Assembly: GCA_036479115.1 (NCBI GenBank)
Contig: JAZGFD010000226.1
Location: 1 to 14,580 of the forward strand
Source of the DNA: UBA7328 sp036479115
Lineage (GTDB): Bacteria; Bacteroidota; Bacteroidia; Chitinophagales; Saprospiraceae
Length of the DNA: 14,580 nucleotides
Direction: 5' to 3'
Shown: positions 1-8,080 of the stretch, one piece after another
Numbering within the stretch: position 1 is the first letter of the stretch
Layout of the letters: each line of letters begins with the position of its first letter
Translations under genes and position numbers: made by a program
The notes under the pieces: model-generated
Database searches by the model: none
Seen by the model: the letters and a program-made list of their open reading frames with translations, nothing else
What the model was told of the DNA's origin: nothing

Positions 1-1
1 T

Positions 2-3000
2 TGTGGAGAAAATGTCTCTGGATCATCGTCATATACTATTGAAAATGTAAAATTGGGATTTGTACCTGAGTTTCAAGTCACAGGTGGAGCACCTAGTGAA
101 AACAGTACATACTTTTTTGATAATATCAGAATCGAAGGGTTTCCTAAATCAATTCAGGATGCCAATATCATTTCTAGCACAGGTAACAATAATAAATTAT
201 GTGAAGGCCAGGATGTGCTGATTTTGCTTGCAAGCCCTATTTCAGCTGAAAATTTGTACAATTGGGAAGGCCCTCAAGGCCCAATTGGTGAAATTTCATC
301 CACTTATAGTCCAAGCAATCTTGTATCTCCTCTTGATAATGGAGAGTACTTTGTAACTGTAACAGAGGCAAGTGGATGCACCAGCAAAGCTTCTATTAAC
401 ATTGAGGTAATAGGAGCTGACCAAAAAGCTGTAGAAGCTAGATTTCCTTTCATAGCTAACAGGTATTGTGAAAATACAGTTGATTTAGAACTGCAAAATG
501 CTGCTGCTCCAAACTTTATTCGTACAGGTACATGGAACATCAATGAGCCTTTAGACTTTTCATTATATAGTGATAGCACCTTGCTCATTTTTACTTATGA
601 TGATGGCGCATCTCCTCCTGATTCAATGTACCTCAGAATTGATACGATTCCTTCTATTGGAAACAATTTTGTAATGATGGATGTATGTGTAAAAAGTGAT
701 CGGCCATTTTTAAATTTAGTAGAGCTCTTTGATTTGAATCTTGAAAATATAGCTACAGTTTTTGCTTTTGGAGGAGGGCGCAGTATAGGAGAATTATCTA
801 GAATTGATGTTTCTAATATCACAATGCCAGGCCAAGAAATCATTACTATCACATCCATCTCCAATGGTGATTGTGATGAAGAGACTTTTAGCGTAATTAT
901 TGATTTTGAACTTATAGAAGTGGGGATTGACAAGATCATTGATCTTTGCGAAGACGACCTCTTTCTTATCTTTCCTAATTTTCAAGACTCTTTGTCCTTG
1001 ACATCTAATGCAAATGGAGTTTGGCGAGATGTTAATAATACTGGGTTGGATTTGACCAGCCCTACTGGTGTAGACATATCTACTTTGACAATAGGTACCT
1101 TTGATTTTGAATATATTGTATCCGAAACCAGTATTTGCGGCAACCCAATCATTGATACTGCTCTTCTAAGAATTAATGTACAGCCAGATTTAGCATTAAA
1201 TATCCCAACACAAACCATACAGATAACATGTGATAACCTGGAGGGTCAAATCCTGTTAGACTTTGCCTTTCCAGAAACCAATTATACGATCACTTTAGAA
1301 GCCACTGATGACCAAGGAAATGTCATACTATTGGGTGAACTAGAAACTATAGAAGAGTCTCATTTTGTAAATGTGAGCGCCACTGATGAAGTAAGTAGTC
1401 TTATAAATGACACCATTTTTTTAAACCCTCAACTCAGTAGCAGCTATACCATTTTGGTTTCAAGTTTTACTTCAGTAAATGCTAATATGTGTTCTGCTTT
1501 TGAAGTTACTGGAGCTACAATGATCACATTTGACAATGTGTTGAATATCTCTATTGATACCAGTCTTTGTGACGGTGAGGTTTTAGATTTTAAAGGAATA
1601 CAATATACTTTTGATGCTACCGAACAGATATTGGTAAGTGGTGAAAATGGATGTGATACTATGTTTATGCTTACAGTAATATTTGAACCCACCAGCATAA
1701 TCTCTGTAGATGCCTTGATTTGCCAAGGAGATTTCTTTTCATTTAGAGGTGTGGATTATACCAATGCTGTGGATGATCTTGCTATCCTTAGCAACCAAGG
1801 AGTAGGCTGCGATACTACATTTTTATTGACAATAGATATAGAAACATCTTTAGAATTACAAACAGAAGTAGACCCATGTATTAACAATGGTTCATTCAGA
1901 GGCGTCATGGTGACTGCCGATACGGTATTTATATTAACAGGTATGGATGGTGATTGTGATACATTGTACCAGGTGCTCTATGCTCCCACAGTGGCTCCTG
2001 ATTCTCTCTTACAAGATGAAAGGTGTGAGAACGACCCTATCACCATTAATGGCGTACTATATAATCCTGATAATACCACAGGAAGCTTTATGATAGTGAC
2101 TCCCGAGGGATGCATGCAGACGGTCAATGTCTTGATTGATTTTGAAGCAGGAGTATTTAAAGATTTAGATACCATTTTATGCGATGGAGAATTTATAATG
2201 GTAGGCGGTCAATTGTTTGACCAAAACGCTACGGACGGAGAGGTCATTTTTCCTGAAGCATCAGTGACTGGCTGTGATAGCGTTGTTTTTGTGTCATTAG
2301 AATTTATTGAAACAGTAGATTATACCCATTTTGTAGATTTATGCCCGGGACAAATAGTGACACTATTCGACGTAGAAGTGAATGAGAATACTACTATGAA
2401 TGAGAGTTACTCTATAGGCCCCAATCTTTGTGATACCTTGTTGCGGTTTGAAGTAAATCTTACTGAGATAGTTTTGCTGACCAGTGGTACACCATCATGT
2501 GCTAGATTATCTAATGGCACCATAGATGTTATGTGGTCAGGTGGCACTGCCCCTTATTCTGTTGACATTCGAGGGAATATTCAGGTGATTGATACTAATA
2601 TAATTATATTGGAAGACTTGCCCACAGGAGATATAGATATTATCATTACAGGTGCCAATGGCTGTCAAACCAACGAAACAATTACCGTAGATACTTTAGA
2701 TTTTAATCTTGACTTTCAGTCAACTCAAAACGTTCAGGGAGGTCTGAATATAGACATTACCAGTGATCAAAATATATCCTCTATATCATGGAGCCCACCT
2801 ACAGGATTGAGTTGTGATGACTGTACGAGTACAGTAGCAAGCCCTATGGAAGATCAGATCTATACCGTTACGGCATTTGATGATAATGGATGCGTAGATT
2901 CAATAAATATAAGCATAACAATAAACAACAACCCTACTGACGAAATACTGTTTTTTATACCCAATGCTTTTGCACCTAGCAGCACCCTGAATAGTAGATT

Positions 3001-3244
3001 TTTCCTGCAATCTCCTGAAGGTGTGATCACGGCATATGATATGTCTATCTATAATAGACTGGGAGAAAAAGTATATGAAGTGGTGAATGCGGCTCCTAAT
3101 GACCGATCGGCTGGCTGGGATGGAAGAAGAAGTGGTAACTTGCTCAATCCTGGAGTATACGTTTATCACATTGTAATGAGAACCACAGAAGCAGGTACAG
3201 GAGGTACATTGATAAAGACGGGGGATTTGCTTTTGGTCCGATAG
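2..3244 (+). CDS. Large secreted modular protein with T9SS type B (CHU_C) sorting domain, 5' partial
   Basis: The reading frame is open from base 2 with no stop, so the gene begins before the window; 1080 residues are visible. The first residues, including TYFFDNIRIEG, look like the last strands of a jelly-roll or carbohydrate-binding-like domain. Next come an Ig/PKD-like domain (about residues 67-137, CEGQD to EASGC) and a less clear beta-rich part. About 519-823 hold six Cys-containing tandem repeats, and 824-900 a SprB-like repeat (GTxxVxxSGGTAPYSV, then LPTGD and GANGC). A PKD-like stretch (926-975, SWSPPTGL) leads to 982-1080, a gliding-motility-associated C-terminal domain: FIPNAFAP, YNRLGEKVYE, GWDGRRSG, LNPGVYVYHI, KTGDLLLVR. 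In this family that domain directs export by the type IX secretion system and surface attachment or release. Role inferred: surface adhesin or matrix protein. Ligand unknown. The sorting-domain call is strong; domain borders are approximate. Confidence 0.9.
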   Translation, partial: CGENVSGSSSYTIENVKLGFVPEFQVTGGAPSENSTYFFDNIRIEGFPKSIQDANIISSTGNNNKLCEGQDVLILLASPISAENLYNWEGPQGPIGEISSTYSPSNLVSPLDNGEYFVTVTEASGCTSKASINIEVIGADQKAVEARFPFIANRYCENTVDLELQNAAAPNFIRTGTWNINEPLDFSLYSDSTLLIFTYDDGASPPDSMYLRIDTIPSIGNNFVMMDVCVKSDRPFLNLVELFDLNLENIATVFAFGGGRSIGELSRIDVSNITMPGQEIITITSISNGDCDEETFSVIIDFELIEVGIDKIIDLCEDDLFLIFPNFQDSLSLTSNANGVWRDVNNTGLDLTSPTGVDISTLTIGTFDFEYIVSETSICGNPIIDTALLRINVQPDLALNIPTQTIQITCDNLEGQILLDFAFPETNYTITLEATDDQGNVILLGELETIEESHFVNVSATDEVSSLINDTIFLNPQLSSSYTILVSSFTSVNANMCSAFEVTGATMITFDNVLNISIDTSLCDGEVLDFKGIQYTFDATEQILVSGENGCDTMFMLTVIFEPTSIISVDALICQGDFFSFRGVDYTNAVDDLAILSNQGVGCDTTFLLTIDIETSLELQTEVDPCINNGSFRGVMVTADTVFILTGMDGDCDTLYQVLYAPTVAPDSLLQDERCENDPITINGVLYNPDNTTGSFMIVTPEGCMQTVNVLIDFEAGVFKDLDTILCDGEFIMVGGQLFDQNATDGEVIFPEASVTGCDSVVFVSLEFIETVDYTHFVDLCPGQIVTLFDVEVNENTTMNESYSIGPNLCDTLLRFEVNLTEIVLLTSGTPSCARLSNGTIDVMWSGGTAPYSVDIRGNIQVIDTNIIILEDLPTGDIDIIITGANGCQTNETITVDTLDFNLDFQSTQNVQGGLNIDITSDQNISSISWSPPTGLSCDDCTSTVASPMEDQIYTVTAFDDNGCVDSINISITINNNPTDEILFFIPNAFAPSSTLNSRFFLQSPEGVITAYDMSIYNRLGEKVYEVVNAAPNDRSAGWDGRRSGNLLNPGVYVYHIVMRTTEAGTGGTLIKTGDLLLVR
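1556..2466 (+). repeat. Six tandem Cys/GCDT repeats inside the secreted protein
   Basis: Six degenerate protein repeats of about 49-54 residues lie head to tail. Each opens with a D/V-x-x-C motif; the cysteine codons are at 1568, 1721, 1877, 2024, 2180 and 2342, spaced 153, 156, 147, 156 and 162 bases. Each closes near a second cysteine in a GCDT-like motif: NGCDTMF, VGCDTTF, GDCDTLY, EGCMQTV, TGCDSVV, NLCDTLL. Two cysteines per repeat suggest one disulfide each after export (inference). The DNA copies have diverged strongly, so this is an old duplication, not a recent slippage array. Confidence 0.8.
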
Positions 3245-3313
3245 ATCATAGGTGGCTTGTAATTCTGATGCATATTATGCTTTTATATTCTGATTATAAA
3301 TTATAAATTTTAT

Positions 3314-3379
3314 GTAGCTCAGGCAGTGTAGTGGAAAAAGAACCTTTTTAGCCAAAATTGATACCATCTGAGTAGATAT
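3314..3379 (+). repeat. Degenerate family 1 miniature inverted-repeat element (copy 1a)
   Basis: A 66-base copy lies between the secreted-protein gene and the barrel gene. Its left end GTAGCTCAGG and right end CTGAGTAG match the family 1 ends. The inner right part (aaaaagaacc, then gccaaaattg) matches copies ending at 12776, 12858 and 14131. No target duplication is recognisable, so this is an old, shortened copy. The rest of the 220-base gap shows only a short hairpin-like GCATA/TATGC at about 3270-3280 and no convincing promoter for the next gene. Confidence 0.6.
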
Positions 3380-3464
3380 ACCGTTAATTTCCCATGAAAG
3401 TAAAGAGTACACAAAGAAGAAATATAGAAAATCGATACCGACACGGTGTATACCTTCATTCATT

Positions 3465-5351
3465 ATGAAGATTACTCTTATTTTTTGGTGTTTTTTACTT
3501 ATCGCGTTTGATCATATTTATGCACAAAACTTTCCAGGCCAAGAAGGATTTAGTGGAATAGAAATACCAGAAGGCCCGCTAAATACGGCTAAAGATTCTA
3601 TAGAAAAACCCCCTCTAAAAGTAGACTATTACCAATTAGATGAAATGGGATATATCCAAAAAACCCTTCAATCTATTGTTCAAAAAGAACACAGTACAGA
3701 CCTACTCCAAGATGATTTACGCCATTTTGGACTTGGAAATATTTTTTCTGCTATAACATCTGTTCGGTTTCAATTCCACGGTAAAAAAGGAAATGAACTG
3801 GGTATTGATTCTTATGATTTATATCGTGAGTATGTACCCACGGGCATCCTATCATCGCCTAATAGACCAGTAGTAAAAGGCGCATATGGTACCAGATTTA
3901 ATGATGGTCATAGAAACATCAATTTAGACTTTAGTCGAACATTTGCTAGAAATATCACCTTTGGTTTTAGGATTTTCTCTGGAAAGAGTGATGGTCAGTA
4001 TAATCACCAAAACTCCAGCTTCAATGCATTGGAATTTAATATTTTACAAAGAAGTAAAAAAGACAGAAGGCGATCTTATATCCATTTTAATATTTTAAGA
4101 AATAAAGAATCATTGAATGCAGGATTAACAAACCCTAGTGAAATTATAAATGCTATATCTGGAGGGAATATTGGTTATTCTGTAATTAATAATGACTCAG
4201 AAGTAAATCTAAAAAACACCGTTTTCCGAATGGGAACAACGATCACTTTGGGAAGGGATAGTATACCTCAAAAATGGATAAAGATAGGATTTGCAGAAAT
4301 TGGAAGTGAAAAGGAAAGGTTTAGGCATATAGAAAAGACAATAGATGAAGATGATATGACTTCATATTTACCTATTATAATACCCGATTTCATTGATACC
4401 ATAAATATAAGCTCTCATAACATCTATGAAAAATTTGGATTAAGAATAAAAAGCGAAAATGTATCACTTTCTTCAGGATTGCAAATAATGCAAAATATAG
4501 TCAGTCAAGATTCAATTTTTAATGTAAATCGCAACCAAATATTTCTGAATACTAGAGCTTCATTTTCAATAAATAAGGGGCTCAAATCTGACGTTTCATT
4601 CTATCAAGAAGTGGGAGGCCTTAAAGAAAGGAATCTGATGGCAAATATTCAATTTAGAAAATTTGATCATAAATTAACGGGCTATTTGGCCTTTGGAAGT
4701 GAGGCTTCTGGAGTATTCCAAACATCATTACTCATTGGAAAAAATCCTGTTTGGAGTCACCAGTTTTCGAATCAAAATTATTTCAATATTGGAATAAAAT
4801 ATCAAAATGTAAAATGGAATACAACCATCCATATTAAAAATACAACGGTACAAAATTATATCTATCTCAACCATCTAAAATTATATAACCAGACCGCATC
4901 ATCACTGAATATAATATCAACAGAGATGGATCAAAAATTCTCTTTTGGATTTTTGCATATTAATAATAAAATCTTGTTACAATCTGTAAACGATGAGACA
5001 ATCATTTCACTGCCCAAAATATCAACCAGGCACGATATAGCATTTTCGATCTCATTTTTCAAGAAAAAATTAAAGACCCGTATAGGCAGTATCATCTGGT
5101 ATCGCAGCAATTCAAATTTGCCATTATTCCATGCGTTTTTAAATGATTTTTATTTTGATAATACCACCTTATCTTCTCATTATTTTAGAGTATCACCTTA
5201 TATCAAAGCTGATATATCTGGCCTTGAAGTCTATGTAGGTATTGATGATTTAGAAAACATGATAAGAGGGACTCGCCGATTTAATGTGAGCGGATATCCA
5301 CAATTAGACAGTAGAATTAACCTTGCTTTTAGAGTGAGATTGTTGGATTAG
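3465..5351 (+). CDS. Putative outer-membrane beta-barrel protein (putative porin type)
   Basis: 628 residues. An N-terminal signal peptide is clear: MKITL, a hydrophobic core, then cleavage near HIYAQ at about residue 21. A polar stretch follows with YQLDEMGYIQKTLQSI. The remainder is alternating polar/aromatic beta-strand sequence with a YDLYREY motif near 117-123, typical of barrels, and has no helical membrane segments. The C-terminus (VYVGIDDLENM, then GYPQLDSRINLAFRVRLLD) resembles the last strands of Bacteroidota barrels, which commonly read Y-P-x-P-x-R-x-F/I then a final F/L-D. Best match from memory is the putative-porin family of Bacteroidota; the transported substrate is unknown. 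The start is fixed by the signal peptide; the leader has no Shine-Dalgarno site. It converges with the metallophosphoesterase gene. Confidence 0.65.
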   Translation: MKITLIFWCFLLIAFDHIYAQNFPGQEGFSGIEIPEGPLNTAKDSIEKPPLKVDYYQLDEMGYIQKTLQSIVQKEHSTDLLQDDLRHFGLGNIFSAITSVRFQFHGKKGNELGIDSYDLYREYVPTGILSSPNRPVVKGAYGTRFNDGHRNINLDFSRTFARNITFGFRIFSGKSDGQYNHQNSSFNALEFNILQRSKKDRRRSYIHFNILRNKESLNAGLTNPSEIINAISGGNIGYSVINNDSEVNLKNTVFRMGTTITLGRDSIPQKWIKIGFAEIGSEKERFRHIEKTIDEDDMTSYLPIIIPDFIDTINISSHNIYEKFGLRIKSENVSLSSGLQIMQNIVSQDSIFNVNRNQIFLNTRASFSINKGLKSDVSFYQEVGGLKERNLMANIQFRKFDHKLTGYLAFGSEASGVFQTSLLIGKNPVWSHQFSNQNYFNIGIKYQNVKWNTTIHIKNTTVQNYIYLNHLKLYNQTASSLNIISTEMDQKFSFGFLHINNKILLQSVNDETIISLPKISTRHDIAFSISFFKKKLKTRIGSIIWYRSNSNLPLFHAFLNDFYFDNTTLSSHYFRVSPYIKADISGLEVYVGIDDLENMIRGTRRFNVSGYPQLDSRINLAFRVRLLD

Positions 5352-5357
5352 AATTGC

Positions 5358-5388
5358 TAACCTTTAGATATTAACAATATAAAGGTTA
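5358..5388. terminator. Hairpin between convergent genes, probable bidirectional terminator
   Basis: Arms TAACCTTTA and TAAAGGTTA are perfectly complementary, and inside them ATATT pairs with AATAT around a 3-base loop, giving a long stem with a small bulge. It lies 6 bases after the stop of the barrel gene and 29 bases beyond the stop of the opposing phosphoesterase gene, where a shared terminator is expected. There is no uninterrupted U-tract, so intrinsic termination is inferred, not shown. Confidence 0.5.
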
Positions 5389-5417
5389 CTATATGTATTC
5401 TTTATTCCTTTAGTGAT

Positions 5418-5936
5418 TTATTTAATTTGGGCTTCATCTATTTTTGATCTTGGCCCCAGATCAATAGCCCTCAGGTGCTCAATCTTGCCATCATTAATTT
5501 CAAATTTTAAGAATGTTCGAAATTGATGAAAACCTATAACCCCACATGCTCCAGGGTTCATATGTAAGAGATCATTTTCTTTATCTTTCATTACTTTTAA
5601 AATGTGAGAATGGCCACAAATAAATAATCCTGGTTGATTCTTTTTTATCAAGTGGTATGGTTTTTTGTAGTACCTGCCGGGATACCCCCCAATATGAGTC
5701 ATATAAATTTTAAGACCCTCTACTTCCCAAATCATATCTTTCTCTGTCTCAACCTTTACTTCATAGCCATCTATATTGCCCCAAACGGCTCTGAGAGGAG
5801 CTATTTCTTTTAACCTATCAAGAATTACAGGTTGGCCTACATCACCAGCATGCCATATTTCGTCAGAGTCTTTGATGTGTTCTATTACATCGTCTCCTAA
5901 GTGGCTGTGAGTGTCTGATAATAATGTTATTAACAT
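5418..5936 (-). CDS. YfcE/MJ0936-type metallophosphoesterase
   Basis: 172 residues from the chosen start. Calcineurin-like metallophosphoesterase of the small YfcE/MJ0936 class, a two-metal phosphodiesterase. All metal ligands are visible in order: SDTH (D8, H10), GD (D32 in HAGDVG), GN (N54 in WGNIDG), H81 in MTHIGG, and GHSH (H109, H111). The length is normal for the class. An in-frame ATG at 6059 would add 41 residues ahead of the conserved MLITLLSDTH beginning. Relatives normally start right at this strand, and the extra stretch has no domain character, so the start at 5936 is preferred. Physiological substrate unknown; relatives hydrolyse phosphodiesters such as bis-pNPP in vitro. Likely cytoplasmic and monocistronic. 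Confidence 0.88.
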   Translation of the reverse strand: MLITLLSDTHSHLGDDVIEHIKDSDEIWHAGDVGQPVILDRLKEIAPLRAVWGNIDGYEVKVETEKDMIWEVEGLKIYMTHIGGYPGRYYKKPYHLIKKNQPGLFICGHSHILKVMKDKENDLLHMNPGACGVIGFHQFRTFLKFEINDGKIEHLRAIDLGPRSKIDEAQIK

Positions 5937-6139
5937 AGATATCGGAATATTAGAAATTAGGTGTGCAAAATAAGACATAAACCTGAGTTTCACGAGAACA
6001 ATTTGTGGCATAGAAGAAAAATCCCCTAGGGCGCCGATATTGGAAGCCATGCAGTGCATTCCGTGGAAAAGGTTGAATTACTGATGTTTTGGCAACAGTT
6101 TTGCCTTTTGCCCAAAAATGATGTAAGTATTCAATATAG

Positions 6140-6267
6140 GTGCTTACTCAGGTGTCATTTTTTTTAAAAAAAAACTCTATTATCACAATACTTCGGCTAA
6201 TTATAATCTCAAATCGAGGATGTGCAATATAAGCGAGATTCAAATAGCACAACACCTGAGTTCTATG
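6140..6267 (-). repeat. Family 1 miniature element, long-interior subtype (copy 1b)
   Basis: 128 bases with inverted ends TACTCAGGTGTC and ACACCTGAGTTC. The interior (about 6168-6245: tatcacaatacttcggc, ctcaaatcga, cgagattca) matches the complement of 12667-12745 inside the copy at 12560-12776 closely. It is therefore the same subtype in opposite orientation. The ends beyond ACTCAGG are eroded and no target duplication is visible. Confidence 0.7.
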
Positions 6268-6289
6268 AATCCTGAAAGGATTTAATGAT

Positions 6290-6381
6290 GAGTCCACTCC
6301 GAAAACTTGCAAAATCAAAAAAGTTTCTTTTGGCGAGCTTTACATTTTTTTCAACTCGCTGATACTCAGGCATCACTGAAT
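6290..6381 (+). repeat. Family 2 fragment with highly conserved 57-base core
   Basis: Bases 6325-6381 match 12454-12510 at 52 of 57 positions by eye (ttcttttggcga to catcactgaat). Upstream, GAGTCCACTCCGAAAACT aligns with the terminus GTGTCTGAACGAAAACT of the element at 12419. No clear right end is seen; GTTTCGTTTGAA near 6479 is a weak candidate. A 65-codon minus-strand frame (6263-6460) crosses this core. Its frame is broken by a stop in the second copy, so it is not called as a gene. Confidence 0.6.
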
Positions 6382-6666
6382 CTCTAAAACCCAACCTTAG
6401 CCCCACTTTGTAACAAAGCTCTTCTTCCTTTGTGGTAATATTTTGATAAACTCTCATCATAAATAGGGCATAAATGGGTTTCGTTTGAAAGATGCTGGCT
6501 CAGGTTCAATACCAAGAGTAGGGGAAACACCACCACAAAATTCAGAACATATATCACAAAATAAAATAGCGATAGGGAGATTTTTTTTCTAAAAAAGAAA
6601 ATTGTAACTACCTTGCCATTCTATGTCAATAATTAGATAGAATTTGCGATATATTTTAAAAAAGAG
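6382..6666. other. Gene-free stretch with one small inverted repeat
   Basis: No coding frame or RNA gene is recognisable here. Bases 6618-6643 form a short inverted repeat, ATTCTAT and ATAGAAT around 12 bases. It could be an operator for the ald gene downstream but is equally possible by chance in AT-rich DNA. A poly-T/A hairpin-like run lies around 6580-6600. Confidence 0.3.
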
Positions 6667-6764
6667 GCAAACACTCAGGTGGGCACTTTTGAGGCCTGCC
6701 ACTCAATTAGGCAAATAATAAATTGTTATTTTTTTTACCAGCTAAAGCTCATTTGAGTAGTTAT
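6667..6764 (+). repeat. Family 1 miniature element next to ald (copy 1c)
   Basis: 98 bases from ACACTCAGGTGGGC to TTTGAGTAGTTAT. The segment aattgttattttttttacca, then gctaaagctcat, is nearly the same as the left half of the copy at 13965. The right half is replaced or deleted, so the usual ggctccacctgag end is missing. Its right end lies 20 bases before the ald start codon, so the ald promoter must lie within or just beyond this element. Confidence 0.65.
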
Positions 6765-6784
6765 AATAATAGAGAAAATCAAAA

Positions 6785-7900
6785 ATGATAATAGGAATCC
6801 CAAGGGAAATAAAAACCAACGAATACCGAGTAGGAATGACACCTGCTGGAGTAAAATCACTAGAGAGCAGAGGGCACCAAGTATTTGTGCAGTCAAATGC
6901 AGGTAGAGGCAGCGGCTTTTCTGATAGCGAATATATAGAAGCAGGAGCAGAAATTTTGCCTTATATCGCAGATATTTATGCTATTGCTGACATGATTATC
7001 AAGGTAAAAGAACCTATAGCGTCAGAATATAATTTGATAAAAAAAGGCCAATTGTTATTCACATATTTGCATTTTGCATCGTATGAACCGTTGACAATGG
7101 CGATGATTAAAACTGGAGCTGTATGTCTTGCTTATGAGACGGTAGAGCTGCCAGATCGCAGTCTTCCCCTGTTAGTGCCAATGTCGGAAGTGGCCGGAAG
7201 AATGGCCATACAAGAAGGGGCAAAATACTTAGAAAAACCGATGGGTGGAAAAGGAATATTACTGGGAGGAGTACCAGGAGTACCCCCTGCCAAAGTAATG
7301 ATACTAGGTGGTGGCATAGTAGGAACCCAGGCGGCTAAAATGGCTGCTGGACTGGGAGCTGACGTAACCATCCTTGATATAAATCTTTCAAGATTACGCT
7401 ACCTGGAAGATATCATGCCTGCAAATATCACTACGGTATATTCCAATGAATATAACATTAGGAAAATGGCCAAAAACCATGACCTGATCATTGGGGCTGT
7501 GCTTATCCCAGGGGCTAAAGCACCCAATCTTATAACACGTGAGATGCTCAAAGAAATGAACCCAGGTACAGTACTCGTTGACGTGGCTGTAGACCAAGGT
7601 GGGTGTATTGAAACATGCCAGCCTACTACTCACGATGATCCTACTTTTGTCATTGATGGCATTTTGCATTATTGTGTCGCAAATATGCCAGGAGCAGTAC
7701 CAATGACCTCCACTACAGCACTTACTAATGCAACATTACAATATGCAGTACAACTGGCTGATAAAGGATGGAAAAAGGCGTGTAATGAGAACGAGCCATT
7801 AAAAAAAGGGCTCAATGTAGTGAGTGGAAAAGTGGTGTACAAAGGCGTGGCTGATGCCTTCGATTTGGATTATACACCAGTAGCTGAGGTGTTGGGATAA
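6785..7900 (+). CDS. ald: Alanine dehydrogenase
   Basis: 371 residues, the usual length for this family. Catalyses NAD-dependent oxidative deamination of L-alanine to pyruvate and ammonium, reversibly, in the cytoplasm, normally as a hexamer. Visible signatures: N-terminal MIIGIPREIK; substrate-binding R15 and K75 (IKVKEP); catalytic H96 (TYLHFA) and D270 (VAVDQGG); Rossmann loop GGGIVG at 175-180, with D198 after strand VTILD as the NAD-ribose acid. The C-terminal YKGVADAF is also typical. The start follows an A-rich leader (agaaaatcaaaa). Nothing is co-transcribed with it: both sides are bordered by family 1 elements. In many bacteria this enzyme feeds alanine into carbon metabolism and peptidoglycan supply; that role here is inference. 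Confidence 0.97.
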   Translation: MIIGIPREIKTNEYRVGMTPAGVKSLESRGHQVFVQSNAGRGSGFSDSEYIEAGAEILPYIADIYAIADMIIKVKEPIASEYNLIKKGQLLFTYLHFASYEPLTMAMIKTGAVCLAYETVELPDRSLPLLVPMSEVAGRMAIQEGAKYLEKPMGGKGILLGGVPGVPPAKVMILGGGIVGTQAAKMAAGLGADVTILDINLSRLRYLEDIMPANITTVYSNEYNIRKMAKNHDLIIGAVLIPGAKAPNLITREMLKEMNPGTVLVDVAVDQGGCIETCQPTTHDDPTFVIDGILHYCVANMPGAVPMTSTTALTNATLQYAVQLADKGWKKACNENEPLKKGLNVVSGKVVYKGVADAFDLDYTPVAEVLG

Positions 7901-7906
7901 TTTTTT

Positions 7907-7960
7907 GTAACTATTCAGGTAGGCGCTTTTGCTCAAAATTGGCTCCACCTGAGTAGTTAA
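7907..7960. repeat. Minimal family 1 hairpin element after ald (copy 1d)
   Basis: 54 bases, essentially two family 1 ends joined head to head: GTAACTATTCAGGTAGGCGC and GGCTCCACCTGAGTAGTTAA around a short spacer. The RNA would fold into one long stem. It starts 6 bases after the ald stop, so it could serve as a transcription terminator or 3'-end stabiliser. No exact target duplication is seen (aattttttg on the left, atcttttt on the right). Confidence 0.75.
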
Positions 7961-8007
7961 TCTTTTTATTGTTGATTTAAGTTTTTTTCATCATTATATA
8001 AAATCAA

Positions 8008-8015
8008 TACTTTTG
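8008..8015 (+). promoter_or_regulatory. Possible -7 promoter element for dapD
   Basis: TACTTTTG is an exact match to the Bacteroidota -7 consensus TAnnTTTG and lies 65 bases before the dapD start. No good -33 TTG/TTTG is present at the expected distance, so support is moderate at best. The rest of 7961-8080 shows no other signal. Confidence 0.35.
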
Positions 8016-8080
8016 TCTTTTGATTGCAAAGTCATGGGTGATTTTTTACCAAACTTTTGTGTGAATATTAATATAAAAAT

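Noticed and set aside
5937..6059. 41-codon N-terminal extension of the metallophosphoesterase
   Set aside because: The family begins at the first strand (MLITLLSDTH). The extension shows no conserved features and no signal peptide, so the internal ATG was chosen.
6263..6460. Minus-strand open frame of 65 codons
   Set aside because: It lies within repeat sequence, and the homologous stretch at 12454-12510 carries a stop in the same frame. It has no recognised domain or leader.
6060..6784. CRISPR array or retron-like non-coding RNA in the repeat-rich gap
   Set aside because: The repeats are terminal inverted repeats of separate elements and have no regular repeat-spacer period. No cas gene or reverse transcriptase is present in the window.
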